Below, in pieces: positions 36,501-49,470 of a stretch of 64,000 nucleotides of DNA. The position numbers and the translations under genes were made by a program. Origin of the DNA: Warburgia ugandensis (Eukaryota; Streptophyta; Magnoliopsida; Canellales; Canellaceae); contig CP141132.1 of assembly GCA_035236585.1 (NCBI GenBank), positions 45,449,880 through 45,513,879 of the forward strand. The letters are read 5' to 3'. Within the stretch, counting starts at the first letter, position 1; each line of letters starts with the position of its first letter. The notes under the pieces are model-generated. The model had not been told where the DNA came from. It did not search any database and saw only the letters and a program-made list of their open reading frames with translations.

Positions 36501-38190
36501 AGGATCTTAAATGATCAGAACAATAAGAATCCTAATGTTATATTTTATTATGTATCTATGTATGTATGTTCTCGAAAAATCTAGATAGAGAATCCAAACC
36601 CTTCATCAAATATGATTCAAGGAAAAGAACCATGATTGTCCTCCTTAAGAATGATCAAACAATTGAACTTAGATCAAGGAAGAACTAGATGATAGAAGAT
36701 CTAAGCCTCTGATCATTATCATCAAGTATAAATTGTTGATCAAAGGATCTGTGAAAGATCAAGATCAAAGAAAGAAATACATAAAGACTTAAATAGATCT
36801 AAAATATTAGAAGATCATTTTAACTATTAGATCTATTGATCAATACTATCTGAGGAAGATAGATCATGTTAGGACACAAGATCTAGATCTTTTATATCAA
36901 AGGACAAGATTAGACAAAGAATATAGATAGGATAAAAAATATAGGATTATTCAGATTGCATAAATATTGACAGTATGCATTTATAGATTTCATATGTTAA
37001 TCAGGATCATGGAAGATTCAAAGAGATAAATCACTACTTGAAGGTAGGAGGAATTCATGAATGCATCTACATGAGAAATAAATGTTGAATACATGATCTT
37101 ATGTTTAGAAATGTAGATAAGTGTAATGTAAATACTTGTATTAAACCCCTTGAAAACCCTTATGATCCAACCAAAACACATATGAAATGGTTAAGTTAGA
37201 ATAGAGGAAAACCATAAGTGAATAGGGAACTAGAAGGTATTCCAGCCCTAGATAAACAGACAAATTGTTTAATAAGTATAAAATCAATACATGGGAATCA
37301 TTCATATAGAATGGTGATCCTTAAAATTATATGAACGTCGGTATCATTCATTGTAAATGATGATCCCTAAGTTTGAAGTGAAATCCTATCCTCGATGTAA
37401 GAATACCAAAATATGAGGATGAATGATGATCCCTAAGTTTGAAGTGAAATCTTATCCTTGATGTAAGAATACCAAAATATGAGGATGATGTTATAAACAA
37501 ACAAGACGTCAGATAAATAAAAGTATTATATACAAGTAAGGAAGTTTGTGGTTTTTGTTTTAAACAGGCATATGCCTAGGGATGCTATGCTAGGTGAGTT
37601 ATGAGGGTTTGGCCACCCGCTCTCCGAAATGTGATATATATGATGATACTATGCCCAGAGATAGGCAAAATGTCGGGTGGAGCAATTATGGAAAGTCCAT
37701 CACTGTGACGGTCTGTCTCCCCTTATAGACATGACATACATGATTTTCCACATTTGGTATTTGTGGAGTATGAAAGTAGTTATCCAAGAACACTGATACA
37801 GATCAGACTGTAGCATAGTAGTCCTTTGAGTATTTTGCATTATGATGCATGGCATAATGAGATTCCAATATTTCCCAAATAAGGGAGTATTTTTCCAACA
37901 GAGTCTGGATGTTTTATCAACTCAGTATGGCTAAGTGTGATGATACTGCTCAAATGAGGGACTATTTTCTAACAGAGTCTAGATGATTGATCAACTCATT
38001 GTTTTGACCGTATATATATCTATACGACATATACAGTAGGTATGTATAAGGATGTACATATATGACAAAGTAAAGAGATTGATCCATGAGTATGTTTATG
38101 AACAATGGGATTATGAAGTATTAGGATTATACTATCAAATTATTATGATTCTTGAATCCCCTACCAAGCCTAACTTGTTGAGATATTATA
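33540..38190 (+). repeat. 3' LTR of R4 (family A), cut off by R5
   Basis: The longest nearly uninterrupted family-A LTR here (4.65 kb). It contains the segment found at 1-1608, the part matching 29748-30790, a block near 37567-37625 shared with other LTRs, and the first arm of the conserved hairpin, which is cut at 38190 inside GAGATATTATA. With the piece at 56126-56585 the full LTR would be about 5.1 kb, very long for a plant LTR. Confidence 0.85.
37358..37489 (+). repeat. 66-bp tandem duplication in R4 3' LTR
   Basis: Two copies starting TGATGATCCCTAAGTTTG (37358 and 37424). The shared LTR has a single copy near 30505-30570. Confidence 0.85.
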
Positions 38191-40393
38191 TGTGACGACC
38201 CGGGTTTTCCCATGCATTTTTAAATGCAAAACTAATTCCTAAGGCGGGATCAATGCCTATTTGAAAACACTTTTAGAAAAACTATGCAATGCAACAAGAA
38301 AAACTTTTATTTTAAATTCATTTTGAAAACCCTGAGTGTCATTTCCTTTCAAGATGGACAAAGAAATTTTGAAATATGAAGAAAACCATAAATATTTCCC
38401 AAGTCTATCCAGTCACAGCTCACAACCCAACTATAATAAGTATAGATACATGTCCAAAAGTTACCCTTCTTCATTTACTTGATCATAGTACTAACATTTC
38501 TTGATGCTTCTTCTACTCCTGTGTGGAGCTAATTTGTAAAAATAGTATATTTGGGTGAGTGTTCCTCGTACTCAGTAGGTGATCTGATACTACTATTTTG
38601 AAAACACAGCAGGCAACATGCATAATTCAAAGAGCTTTTTATGCAAAATATCAATGAATCCTTTTTTTTGTGTAAACATGCATGTTTATGCATAAAATCT
38701 AATCTCATTGATGCAAATTCAACCATGGAATCCTTTACCGAAATCTAGCATTCAATGATATAAATATGAGTAAAATCATAAGGTAGAAATCAATAGATCC
38801 AAGTAATAAGATCTTAGCAACACATCAAACCAACGAGTAAAATATAATAATCATGAAACTCTTAAAGTAGTCATCATTCAAAGCAAATGTTGGCATCGCT
38901 ATAAGTATCATGCACATATTCTTTTAGCAAACACATCATGCCAACTGGTCACGAGTACTCGTATACGACCATCTCAATGCTATATGCATATCGACAAAAC
39001 TGAAATCATAGGACCAACTATGCTCACGATTAGCACACAGCTGGAATTGTGTGTCTCTAATATCTGGAGACCCACCCACCCTAGTCCTCCACGGTGACTA
39101 TGGATATGTCCTCGAAAGGGTGCCGTGAACACCTCCAGTGGTTGTCCCTGTTTACCATAATAGTCAGGGAAGGAACAATGCCTTTTTGGCAGTGATACCA
39201 TCCACCTTTTTGGTGGTAGAGGCCGGGAGGCCAACCTCGTACAACCTCTCAGCATAGTGCCTACCAAGCTCTTCAGCCCAAAAAATATAAAAATAATGTC
39301 ATCTTTGGGTCCCTCACAACTGCCTAACCAGCGTCTTTTGGTAACCCTCATGGTTATGCATCATATGATGGTATTATGAGATTATTTATATGACATGGCA
39401 ATCCTCAATCTCACTCATCATAAATTAGGAAATTTATGCCATCATTTTTAAAACATGCAAGCAATATCTAAAATATCATAAATTATGCAATTTGTGTAAG
39501 GATTTTTAGAACATGCAAACAATGCATATAAATCCGTTCATGTTAGTAATCGTATTCAAGTCCATAATTCATAAAGACAATTCTGCTAAGAACATCATAT
39601 CTCAAAAAGCATACTAAATACAATAAATAAGTCAAGTAAATCCTTAGGGTTTGGAATGTATTTGAAAACTTAGTAGTATCAGACTACCTACCTCGACGTC
39701 GTCACTTAACTTATGTCCCTCTTCCATGCGAGTCTTATAGTACCTTGGTGAAGTCCTGGATATTATTTCGAGTCCTATAGTACCTTGATGAAGTCCTGAA
39801 TATTATTTGGAAATATAGAATCCAAATATTATTTCCTATTTTACAGATCAATGGCTAGATCTATACTATAGGTTATAGATCTCTGATTTGTGGGTTGATT
39901 TATGTAATTCGGGGTTGATCTAAGTATATTGATCTTCTAATATATCACATGAATCAATCTATGAGGTTTGATCATCTTTGATCTTACCGATCTATGAGAT
40001 TTCTATGCTTTTTAGGCTATAATCATATAAAATAGTTCTCTAATCCTAATTTTCATAATCTCATTAGGTCCACTTCATCAATACAAATGCAATAGTTCTT
40101 TCGGATCGTCAATCAGAGTTATATAACCTCTTTAATTGCATCATTAGTGTCACGAATCAACGAACAAACCAGATTTGTCCACATAGGGCCCGCGCGACAC
40201 GGTTCCCAGGACTCGTGCGCATCCCTCTCGAATCGCGACTATGTTCGCACCTGTGCATATGCTCTAGCGGCACGCCAGAGCGCGCTTCCTAGACGACGTC
40301 ATGAGGACGCCTCTTCGTGGGTGCGCGCACATCATGGCTCCTGGGGCTCTCGTATGTCCCGGTCGAGCTGGGACCATACTCGCACAGTCGCAC

Positions 40394-42973
40394 TATAATG
40401 ACTCCAATTTTGTAATATTGAAATTCCAAGTTTAGCAATGAAAAGTTTAGTTTTTAAAGAAAAGGGCATTTTAGTCATTTCACCATTCACCTTGACTGAA
40501 CCCAGAAATTTGGTCCTAAAAGTGGTTCCATTAGATGCGTCTCGGAAAAAAGAATCCAACGAGACCAAAATCACCCAAAACGGAGTTAAAATGAGCAAGA
40601 TATGGCCCTTTGAATTTCAGGGGCAAAACTGTAAATTTCACAAAAACGACTTAACCTGAAAAACACAGGTGCCTGTTTTGATACGGGCACCCCATTGTCT
40701 TCAACCTCTAGAGGGTTCTAGAACGGCTGTGATTTGGGGAGAAATCACTGCCATTCTGGAGGTTTCTCCACCACCATTCAAAGGCAGTGAGAGCCCCCTC
40801 CAGAACCCTCTCTTGGGTGCCTCTAATGGCAGCCCAAAATGCTGGAGAAAACCCATCGTGGAGCAGTGACCAAGAGGGGAAAACGTGGAGAGAAAACCAG
40901 CCACGAAACAGGTACACTCAAAAACTCCCCAAACCCATCTCACCCATAGTCCTAGGCTTAGTTTCCCTAGGTTTTTGCATGAAAAACCATGGAGAATAGG
41001 CCTCTAGGGAGTCACCAAGGACCCTGGGATGTCCCCAGGGCTGCACTGGTTCCTCAGGGACGAACCAGGGCATCTCAAGGATGCCCCTGTCCCCCAACGA
41101 TGGAAACGCCCCTATCCGGACGAGACGCGTCAAACGTGTCTGAGAGGAAACCAACGGACGCGCCCGCTAAAGAGGAAGACGGGCTGAGGAGTGCCGCACG
41201 TCTGCAGATGCGCCCGCTGAGGCGCACGCCGTAGACGCGTAGCGCACTAGCAGAACATCAACTTTGGTTACTTAAGGAAGCTGGGGCGCACGTCACAGAC
41301 GCGCAGCACCCTAGCATTCCATCTTTTTATCTTTAAAACTCTATGTACATACGACACTAAAACGCTTATAACTTGAGATCTAGAGCTCCGATTGAGGCGC
41401 CGCAAAAGGCGTTGTGTCCATGTCGATGATGTGGACAAATTTAAACCATAAAATCCCTAATCAAGGCCCAATCAAAGGAGGGCATGACCCTTAGAATAGG
41501 ATGGTGGCGCGTGGCCACTAGAACTTTGGAAAACTAAGGATACCAAGGCCCAATTAGGACCTTAGGACACCCATAGGCATAGGGATAGACCCTAATGCCT
41601 AAGTAATAAGACCCAACTGCTCTAAACCCATAAAAGATAGGCTAAACTAACCTTGAGTCCCCAAACCATGTTCAGGAGCGTACGAGGACAAAAGGGTTAA
41701 TGCGACCTAGCCAGGTAGGTGCTCTATCACTATTAGATTCTTTTAAAAGATCTATTATTGTTTCAAGAACATATGTTATAAGTATATAACTTGTTTAGCA
41801 TGACTTGATTCAGCATGCATATTATAAACGTTTTGTACATAGACATGTTTTGTAAAAGATTGCATATACATTATGCACACATATGTTTTGTAAACAAGTG
41901 CATACATTGCATGATTTAAGTACTTGCAAAGATTGCATGTCCTTGAGGGTTGCCAAAAGACGCTGGACTGCCGAGGGCCAGGCAGTTGTGAGGGACCCAA
42001 AGAGGACTGGTTTTGAATACAGGTTTTTGGCTTATTTGATCGTACATGATTTGGGCTTGTAAGCTCGTGGGTGCTATGCCGAGGGGTGTGGGTTGGCCAC
42101 CCAACCTCTACCACTATTAGGTGGATGGGTACCACGCCCAAAAAGGGCATGTCCCTGCTTCGACTGCATGTGGTACAGGGGGCTACCACTGGTGTCACGG
42201 CACTGGGTTGAAGTGTCATATGCCCCGTGGAGGTATATGATCCTGTGTCCCTAGGTACCCAGGGACCACACGGCGGTGAGGTTGTGGGCATAGTGAGACC
42301 CTATGGTTTCATGGATTTATGTGCATTGCATATGGCATGATATGAGGTTGGTTGACCATACCATACTAGAGATCCATGAGTTGGACTCCATGAAGCATCT
42401 ATTGCATATCATGATGTCATCATATATATATGATACTTTCAATTTTGGATTATGTGATCTTTTAAGTCATGAGTATTTCAGTTTGATTATGGATTCTTAT
42501 ACTGATATGGAACTCGAGTATTCAAACATACGCATATTTTGAATGAGCATATGATTTTAAAACATCTCATGCATTTATAAAACTAGTAGTGATAGGCTCC
42601 TACTGAGTATATTATATACTCACCCAATCCTCAACATTTTTCAGATACAAAGTAAATACGTAAGGGCAAGGAATGTTTGTACTAGGAGACACAGACTAAG
42701 TACAAGTAAGTAAACCCCTATCTTATCTTTCAATGTTACTTGATTGTAGTTACTCTCTAATAGCTGGGGCTATGATTAACACTTTCTTGAGAATAATATT
42801 GATTTAAACTTTACCATGGCTAAATAAATTGAAAATGTGTTTGAACACTCGGGTTTTTTTATGAAAGGTTGTTTTCCAAATGAGAAAGATTTTCATGCAT
42901 CTCATATTTATAAAACAAGAGATTTTACCTTTTTTTATCAAAATTGCATCATATAAAAACCCAGGTCGTGACA
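40394..42973 (+). repeat. S1: solo LTR with 5-bp duplication CGCAC
   Basis: A 2,580-bp LTR starting TATAATGACTCC (first TG now TA) and ending GGTCGTGACA, flanked by CGCAC at 40389-40393 and 42974-42978. It has no internal region, so it formed by LTR-LTR recombination. It contains the U3 motif (40520-40640), hairpin (40668-40691), CpG-rich sequence (about 41090-41300) and blocks shared with R1 (41950-42007, 42055-42125, 42215-42300). Confidence 0.92.
40668..40691. promoter_or_regulatory. U3 hairpin in S1
   Basis: GGTGCC pairs exactly with GGCACC around a TTTTGATA-containing loop, in the same place as in R1 but with different stem bases. Confidence 0.55.
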
Positions 42974-43713
42974 CGCACGCCCCCGAAGGTCGTGCCACAG
43001 AGTGCATTTTGGGCACGCGTTACGCGCGGCGTCCCTAGGATGGTCGGGTCGAGGGTTCTAGAATGAACCCCTCTTCCCCAATGCGTTCTCTGGTTGGGAA
43101 ACTCTAGATCTGGTTGGATTCTGGGGGAAAACGAAGGGGAAGGAGAGAGGGGAGAAGAGGGAAGAGAAATCGTACTTGGACGCCCTCTTTGCTACCCAAT
43201 CGTAGACCTCAAATGCGTCTGCAACCCTTGTTGCAAACGAAGCATTTTGGAGTGGAGAAATGCGATCTTGGAAGGAGGGAGTGGGGAAATTTATGGAGTA
43301 GAGAAGGCAGTGCTGCCCAATGGCGGTGCCGCCATTTTTTTGGTGCTGCCTTATAGAGGTAGGGGATGACCAGGGGTGTCATTATCAAAACGACCCCCCT
43401 GTGATTTTGGTCCTTTTCATTTTATAGTCAAATTACACAAATTCGCCTCATCTTCAAATGCCCATAACTTGGTCATACGAACCCTGTTTTCAATGTTCTT
43501 TGAGGCATTGGATTGCATTTCGAGTGTAGAATCTAATGATATTAATTTTTCTCACAAATTCCTTGGTTTCATATTTTAATTAAAATAAAACATCCACCCA
43601 CTTATTAAGGTGATTTAAGCATATATTAATTCCCAAAATAAACAACCTAAACATCATGATTGATCGTGGTTGTAAAAGTGATATAATAATATTGAAAATT
43701 TTGAGTCATTACA

Positions 43714-43730
43714 TCACTACCCCCTTCAAA
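43714..43730 (-). other. Polypurine tract of R5
   Basis: On the minus strand, TTTGAAGGGGGTAGTGA lies directly before the LTR start TGTAATGACTC. Confidence 0.85.
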
Positions 43731-45699
43731 GAATTTCATCCTCGAAATTCCACAAATTATTAGTTTCAAGTTATTTGTCTCTTAGACAGCCTCTTGATGA
43801 ATGTGTTCTCCCTTAGGACTCTAACTAAGGGGATTTCTTTGCTTCTCCTTGTATATCTTTGATTCAATACCTCAATTGAGTCAATAAGTAAAGAAATGTT
43901 GTCCTTAAAATTCTCTTCATGTTACCTTGCAATCAAATCTAGGCACATCCTCAATTTATCATTCTCTTCTTCATAATGCCTTCCCTAAAGGCCTTAAAAA
44001 TAACTGTAGTTTAGCTTGCTTTACGTACTCAGGAGCTACTTCCATTGCGTACTCTGATACTGTGTTCTTTACTTGTTCTCTTGTTAATACTGGTTTCTTA
44101 TTGTAGTTTATCTTGTTACTATTGAGTTTATGTAATTAATTATTGAAAAATCCTTAGATGACCATACTCCTCTAATCATGTAGAATTTACTCTCCACTAC
44201 TTTGATACTATATCATCTTGTTTCTTGTCTTTCATTTTGAATAGTAGAGGATAGTCTCCTTTGTCTCTTGTCTTCCATCAAATGACCCATTATTAGAGTC
44301 TCTGCCTTAAGTGTTGACTGTGCCTTGCCAGTGAGAGTCCCAAAAGTTTATATGCTTTCTATCAAGTCTCACATGGCTCATATGTTCATCAAGAAACTTC
44401 AATGTGACTTGGCTCATATGTTCTCAAGTAACTTCAATGATTGATACAGTATAACTCCTCATCTCTTAATATCAATTCTAAGAGTTTTCTTCATACCTAC
44501 TCCTTTAGTTGGAAAGGTGTTTTAATCTTAGTTTCCAACTGTCTTTCACTCATTTGTGACCTGATTACTCAACCAATGTTTATATTCATAATAGCACCAT
44601 GAAAACAAATCAAGTAGCATCATTCCTCAAGGATACTAGTACATACTGCAAATAAAACCTCCTAACTAATCTTGAATTCCATCAAAGAATTTTCTTCTCG
44701 AAGAATTTATGCAAAATCATGTCAAACATTTATGGTCAATTCATCATCCTAGATGGAATGTTCTCAGTTAGAGCCCTATATCACAATTTCCATAAAAATT
44801 GTCATTTAGAATTTTCAATAATATTCATACTTATGTCCATAACAGAGGCCTCTTACTGTATTCATGGTTGAATCCCTTGCCACTATCCTCTTTATATTTT
44901 CCTTGCTTGATGATTTTCTTCATGATATTCTAAACCAAAAGTGCTATACTCAATCTAGTAAAGTTATCCCTTATAACATTTACTTCTATTCGGTTTCTTC
45001 AATTGGTCATTGTACTTGATATGTACATATAACAAATACCCTTTTATTTAAAAGCAATTAAACATCAGCTGTTACTATATAGTGTGACAGCTATCTTAAT
45101 GTTTCTCCTTCCAATCCTTATGTTGATATATTGTTCAACCACTCGCTAAGGCTTTGTCAACATTCATTAAGTCTTAATTGTCAGGAGATATCATCATAAG
45201 TAGCGATTTTCTCAATTCCTCAAAATTTATCTTTTCACATACCACCTCATCTTATATTAAGAATCATCCAATAGTTATCACTTCAATTAGTGCTGAAGCT
45301 TTCGGAGTGATAATTTTTAAGAAGCACACAGGTAAGCATAGAGCATTTTCCTATACATAGAAAAAGAATCTAATCAATTACTTGTATATACCTCCCCAGA
45401 TTTACAGGCTACAAGCTCAAAGGTTTTTAAAGTGGTTCATGCTTAACTGATTTTCTTTTCAATCCATGTCAGTAGCATCTCTCAAACTCAAGGTGACCTC
45501 ATCCGCTTGCCATAGCATCTATTAAGGTCTGGGAATATCAACAATTGTTTTAAATCATTTCTCATTTCACTTCTATCGCAGTAGTTACTACATTTAGATC
45601 CTCAAATAACTTAGTCTAATCAATTGACTTTCTTTAGGAAAAACTCATGTCTAAGTACCGATAATCTTCCTCATAACTTAGACTACTATCTACTAGATA

Positions 45700-46040
45700 C
45701 TATCATGGTTAATTATGATTTGAATACCTTAGTTCAATCATTATTCTTTTATAAGCATTGAGACTTAAATCTATGGCTAAATAATGTCTTCAGGAGACTT
45801 GCTCTTCTAATTTGTCGTTATACTATCAGGGCCTCAAGTTGATCCTTGATGATACTTTAGTTGACAAAGGTCGATTTGGACAAGTCACTATCCATGCTTT
45901 TTCTCTCTCATTAGAACTTCATTTAATCATATTATGGCAATGTAGGGTCTTATCAACTTCTCCTTGTTGTGGACTACAACCACTGGTGTTTCCTTATAAA
46001 CTAATGGATCTGATAAAAATTCTAATATCAGCAATGGATA
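45700..46040 (-). pseudogene. Reverse transcriptase remnant in R5
   Basis: Minus-strand reading gives IFIRSISL, stop, GNTS (about 45985-46025), equivalent to ILIGSISLWGTP in R1. An LRP and KLEEQVS stretch further on corresponds to R1's LRSYYHRLEEKIS. The nucleotide match with R1 7780-8000 is visible across the whole segment. Stops and indels make it nonfunctional. Confidence 0.65.
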
Positions 46041-47098
46041 TAAGCATCAAACATATTGTAAAACTCTAGTTGGCCACTATCCTTCTTAGGAAATTTCTTG
46101 CAACACATTGTCCTTAAATCTGATATTCTACTCAAAGACTGTATTTTCATCCTTTATATCTATTATCTTTAAACCACCAACTCGACTACTATTAGTCCTT
46201 CAAATTTGATTGATTCATCTTTCAATTTGGCAATACGACTTAAGATGAAAGATCTTTAATTCTAAACTTTTCTTCCATAAATCATGATCTTCTTATTTTG
46301 ACTATTCAACGTCTCCATTTGATTTGTTGCATATAATCCATACTACATCCATAGTTTTGTTCAATAGAGATGATGAACTGAATACTTCTAGGAAATATCA
46401 TCGAGATCCTTCATCATTTGTATTCTCAACATCGTACAGTGTCTCAACAAGTTTATCAACACCTTGTTCCTACCATGCTTCCCTCATAAGTTCACGTCAT
46501 AATCAATTGATTATCACATACTTGTCGTCCCTATTAGATTATTATCAAAATCTTTTAATAACTCTATTATACTTCAAATTCCTTGTCATTCTCCTCAACT
46601 TCTTTCTTGTATTTCTCTTGATCATCCATCCACTATTGGACTCATATTTTGATCTTCTCTATTCTTCCTGGAAGATAGCCATTTACTTTTCATAAAGTTC
46701 CAATTAAGTCATCCAGAATTGAGCTAAGTGCTTTTGAATTCTCACTTTGATCGATCTAGTACAAGTCGAAGTTATCTATTAAGGGTTCCACCAATATCAT
46801 CTTGTATTCTTATCATACTATGATTCTCCTATACTAGTGTCCTTGTTTGCACTACTGCACAACAATCCTTAACCCGTAAGTATGTTAGACTAGAGTTTTG
46901 ATAGGATTTGAGCCATCCAATACGTAAGTATTTGCTGACTCATTTCTCCTACACCTATTTACTTATGATGTATTTCTTTGTGATTTTATTTCCTCTTCTA
47001 GTCACCTCTACTACTTATTTTTAAACTACTTTTTAATTATTACTCTAGTCGTATATGACTTTTGGACATGCAAGACTGGTTGTGAGAGGATAAAACTG

Positions 47099-47111
47099 GG
47101 CTCTGATACCA
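47099..47111 (-). other. Primer-binding site of R5
   Basis: TGGTATCAGAGCC on the minus strand (plus strand GGCTCTGATACCA), followed after a few bases by the LTR end. Confidence 0.92.
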
Positions 47112-47115
47112 ACTA

Positions 47116-47660
47116 TGGTGACTGGGTTTTCCCATGCATTTTTAAATGCAAAACTAATTCCTAAGGCCAAATCGATCCCTATTTGAAAACACTTTTAGAA
47201 AAGCTATGCAATGCAACGGGAAAATCTTTTATTTTAAATTCATTTTGAAAACCCTGAGTGTCATTTCCTTTCAAGATGGACAAGGAAATTTTGAAATATG
47301 AAGACCAGGGGTGGCTGGAGGTAGGGGACCACCAGGGGTGTTGTTATCAAAACTACCCTTGTGTTTTTGGTCCTTTTCATTTTATAGTAAAATTTCACTA
47401 ATGCCCCTCATCTTCAAATGCCCATAACTTGGTCATACGAACTCCATTTTCAGTATTGTTTGAGGCGTTGGATTCCATTTTGAGTGTAGAATCTAATGAT
47501 ATTGATTTTTCTCACAAATTCCTTAGTTTTATATTTTAATTAAAATAAAACATCCAACCACCTATTAAGGTGATTTAAGTGTATATTAATTCCCAAAATA
47601 AACAACCCAAACATCATGATTGATCGTGGTGGTAAAAGTGATATAATAATATTGAAAAAT
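47116..47660 (-). repeat. R5 5' LTR, reduced to its two ends
   Basis: 47116-47310 matches the LTR 3' end (TGGTGACTGGG; compare 38191-38380). 47311-47660 matches the LTR 5' portion (compare 43340-43700) but stops about 15 bp short of the terminal GAGTCATTACA. About 2.4 kb of LTR body is missing between them. The second part could instead be a separate LTR fragment. Confidence 0.65.
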
Positions 47661-49265
47661 GACGTGAGTTAAGTGACGATGTCGAGGTAGGTAGTCTGAT
47701 ACTATAGGACTTGCATGGAAGAAGGGCGCGAGTTAAGTGACGATGTCGAGGTAGGTAGTCTGATACTACTAAGTTATCAAATACATTCCAACCCCTAATG
47801 ATTTACTTGACTTATTTATCGTATTTAGTATGCTTTTTGAGATATGATGTTCTTAACAAAATTGTCTTTATGAATTATGGACTTGAATGTGATTACTGGC
47901 ATGAACGAATTTATATGCATTGTTTGCATGTTCTAATAATCCTTGCACAAATTGCATAATTTACGATATTTTAAATATTGCTCACATGTTTTAAAAATAA
48001 TTGTATAAATTGGATGATTTATGATGAGTGAGATTGAAGATTTCCATGTCATATAAATCATCTCATAATACCATCATATGATGCATAACCTTGAGGGTTA
48101 CCAAAAGACACTGGAGTGCCCAAAAGACACTAGTTAGGTAGTTGTGAGGGACCCAAAGAGGACATTATTTTTATATTTTTCAGGCTGATGAGCTTGGTGG
48201 GCACTACGCTGAGAGGTTGTATGGGGTTGGCCTCCCGGCCTCTGTCACCAAAGAGGTGGATGGTATCACTGCCAAAAAGGCATTGTCCCTGCCCTGACTG
48301 TTGTGGTAAATAGGGACGACCACTGGAGGTGTTCACGGCACCCTTTCGGGGACATATCCATAGTCGCTGTGGAGGATTATGGTGGGTGGGTCTCCAAATA
48401 CTGGAGCCACACGATTCCAACTGTGTGCTGATCGTGACATAGTTGGCCCTATGATTTCAGTTTTATCAATATGCATATAGCAATGAGATGATCATATATG
48501 AGTACTCATGACCAGTTGGCGTGATGTGTTTGTTGCAAGAACATGTGCATGATACTTATAGTGATGCCAGCATTTGCTTTGAATGATGACTATTTTAAGA
48601 GTTTCATGATTATTATATTTTACTCATTGGTTTGATGTCTTGCCGAGATCTTATTACTTGGATTTATTAATTTCTACCTTATGATTTTAGTCATATTTAT
48701 ATCGTTGAATACTAGATTTCTGTAAAGGATTCCATGGTTGAATTTGCATCAATGGGCTTACATTTTATGCATAAACATGCATGTTTACACACAAAAAAAG
48801 GAATCACTGATATTTTGCATAAAAAACTCTTTGAATTATGCATGTATACAAGTACTCGTGACCAGTTAGCATGATGTGTTTGCTAAAAGAACATGTGCAT
48901 GATACTTATAGTGATGCCAACATCGGCTTTGAATGATGACTATTTTAAGAGTTTCATGATTATTATATTTTACTCGTTGGTTTCATGTGTTGCCGAGATC
49001 TTATTACTTAGATCTATTGATTTCTATCTTATGATTTTAGTCATATTTATATCGTTGAATACTAGATTTCGGTAAAGGATTCAATGGTTGAATTTGCATA
49101 AATGAGCTTACATTTTATTCATAAACATGCATGTTTACACAAAAAAGGAATCACTAATATTTTGCATAAAAAGCTCTTTGAATTATGCATGTTGCCTACC
49201 GTGTTTTTAAAATAGTAGTATCAGATCACCTACTAGGTATGAGGAATACTCACCCAAATATACTA
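47661..49265 (+). repeat. Inverted family-B LTR body with internal tandem duplications
   Basis: Reverse-complement match to about 38520-39720 of R5's 3' LTR, running from GAGTTAAGTGACGATGTCGA to CTCCACACAG. It contains a 64-bp tandem duplication near its start (about 47662-47789) and a 350-bp one (48501-49192). It holds the blocks shared with R1 and S1 at 48100-48260. It has no LTR ends, so it is a rearranged fragment. Confidence 0.75.
48501..49192 (+). repeat. 350-bp tandem duplication in LTR body
   Basis: Unit 1 starts AGTACTCATGACCAGTT at 48501 and unit 2 AGTACTCGTGACCAGTT at 48851. The copies are about 95% alike by eye. The corresponding region of R5's 3' LTR has one copy. Confidence 0.85.
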
Positions 49266-49269
49266 CTTT

Positions 49270-49470
49270 TACATAATAGCTCCACACAGCAGGGAATCTA
49301 TGTGTGTATAAGAAATTTTCCAAAGGAGTCATTATTTCTAAGCAAACCCCTAAGTTTCTAGAGACCATTCTACATAATTCAAAAGTATTTGAAATAAAGG
49401 AATGGGTAGAGCTAGGGTTAAAGAAAACTTTAGCAAAATAAGGATCATCATACATTCCACCATTTCAATG
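49270..49470 (-). pseudogene. Retropepsin fragment
   Basis: The minus-strand frame includes VFFNPSSTHSFIS, resembling the gypsy protease stretch VLFDSGATHSFIS with the catalytic Asp replaced by Asn, followed by ELCRMVSRNLGVCLEIMTPL. It is isolated: LTR body lies to its left and an LTR-like U3 to its right, with no gag or RT attached. The assignment rests on one motif and its immediate context. Confidence 0.45.

Larger units (their letters stand above)
30891..38190 (+). mobile_element. R4: gag-only family-A element, second of the tandem pair
   Basis: Internal region 30891-33539 plus a 3' LTR from 33540, interrupted at 38190 by R5. The 5' LTR is the shared LTR ending at 30890. It has the same gene content as R3 (gag and the start of protease, no RT or integrase). 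The rest of the 3' LTR is not directly beyond R5; a matching piece appears inverted at 56126-56585. Confidence 0.8.
38191..43713 (-). repeat. 3' LTR of R5 (family B), split by S1
   Basis: Begins TGTGACGACCCGGG and ends GAGTCATTACA. Without S1 and one duplication copy it is about 2.94 kb, similar to R1's LTRs. It holds, in reverse, blocks shared with R1 (about 39215-39352), the U3 hairpin (43373-43398) and the U3 core motif (about 43400-43540). Confidence 0.85.
43714..47098 (-). pseudogene. R5 internal region: unreadable gag-pol remnant
   Basis: About 3.4 kb with no long minus-strand frame. The RT remnant at 45700-46040 shows FIRSISL, a stop, GNTS (where FIRPSxSPWGAP is expected, about 45985-46025) and then INLRP (about 45808-45850). 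The last bases before the polypurine tract match R1's (a segment like CCTAAGGGAGAACACATTCA, then GAATTTCGAGGATGAAATTC). Open frames on the plus strand here (for example 45812-46069 and 46324-46695) are antisense chance frames. Gag and integrase cannot be placed. Confidence 0.7.
38191..47660 (-). mobile_element. R5: family-B Ty3-gypsy element, minus strand, decayed
   Basis: In minus-strand order: a rearranged 5' LTR (47116-47660), primer site (47099-47111), internal region, polypurine tract (43714-43730) and 3' LTR (38191-43713, containing solo LTR S1). It inserted in the hairpin arm of R4's 3' LTR; TTATA at 38186-38190 is the likely left target duplication. The interior matches R1's in length and in its end sequence. 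The only recognisable coding signal is an RT remnant at 45700-46040. Confidence 0.8.

Noticed and set aside
38980..39351. 123-codon minus-strand frame
   Set aside because: It lies in R5's LTR across blocks shared by many LTRs; its corresponding frame is broken in other copies.
43094..43369. Overlapping plus-strand frames rich in Gly/Glu/Arg
   Set aside because: GC- and purine-rich LTR promoter sequence read antisense; no domain.
45812..46695. Plus-strand frames of 85 and 123 codons
   Set aside because: They are antisense to R5's decayed pol region and match no family.
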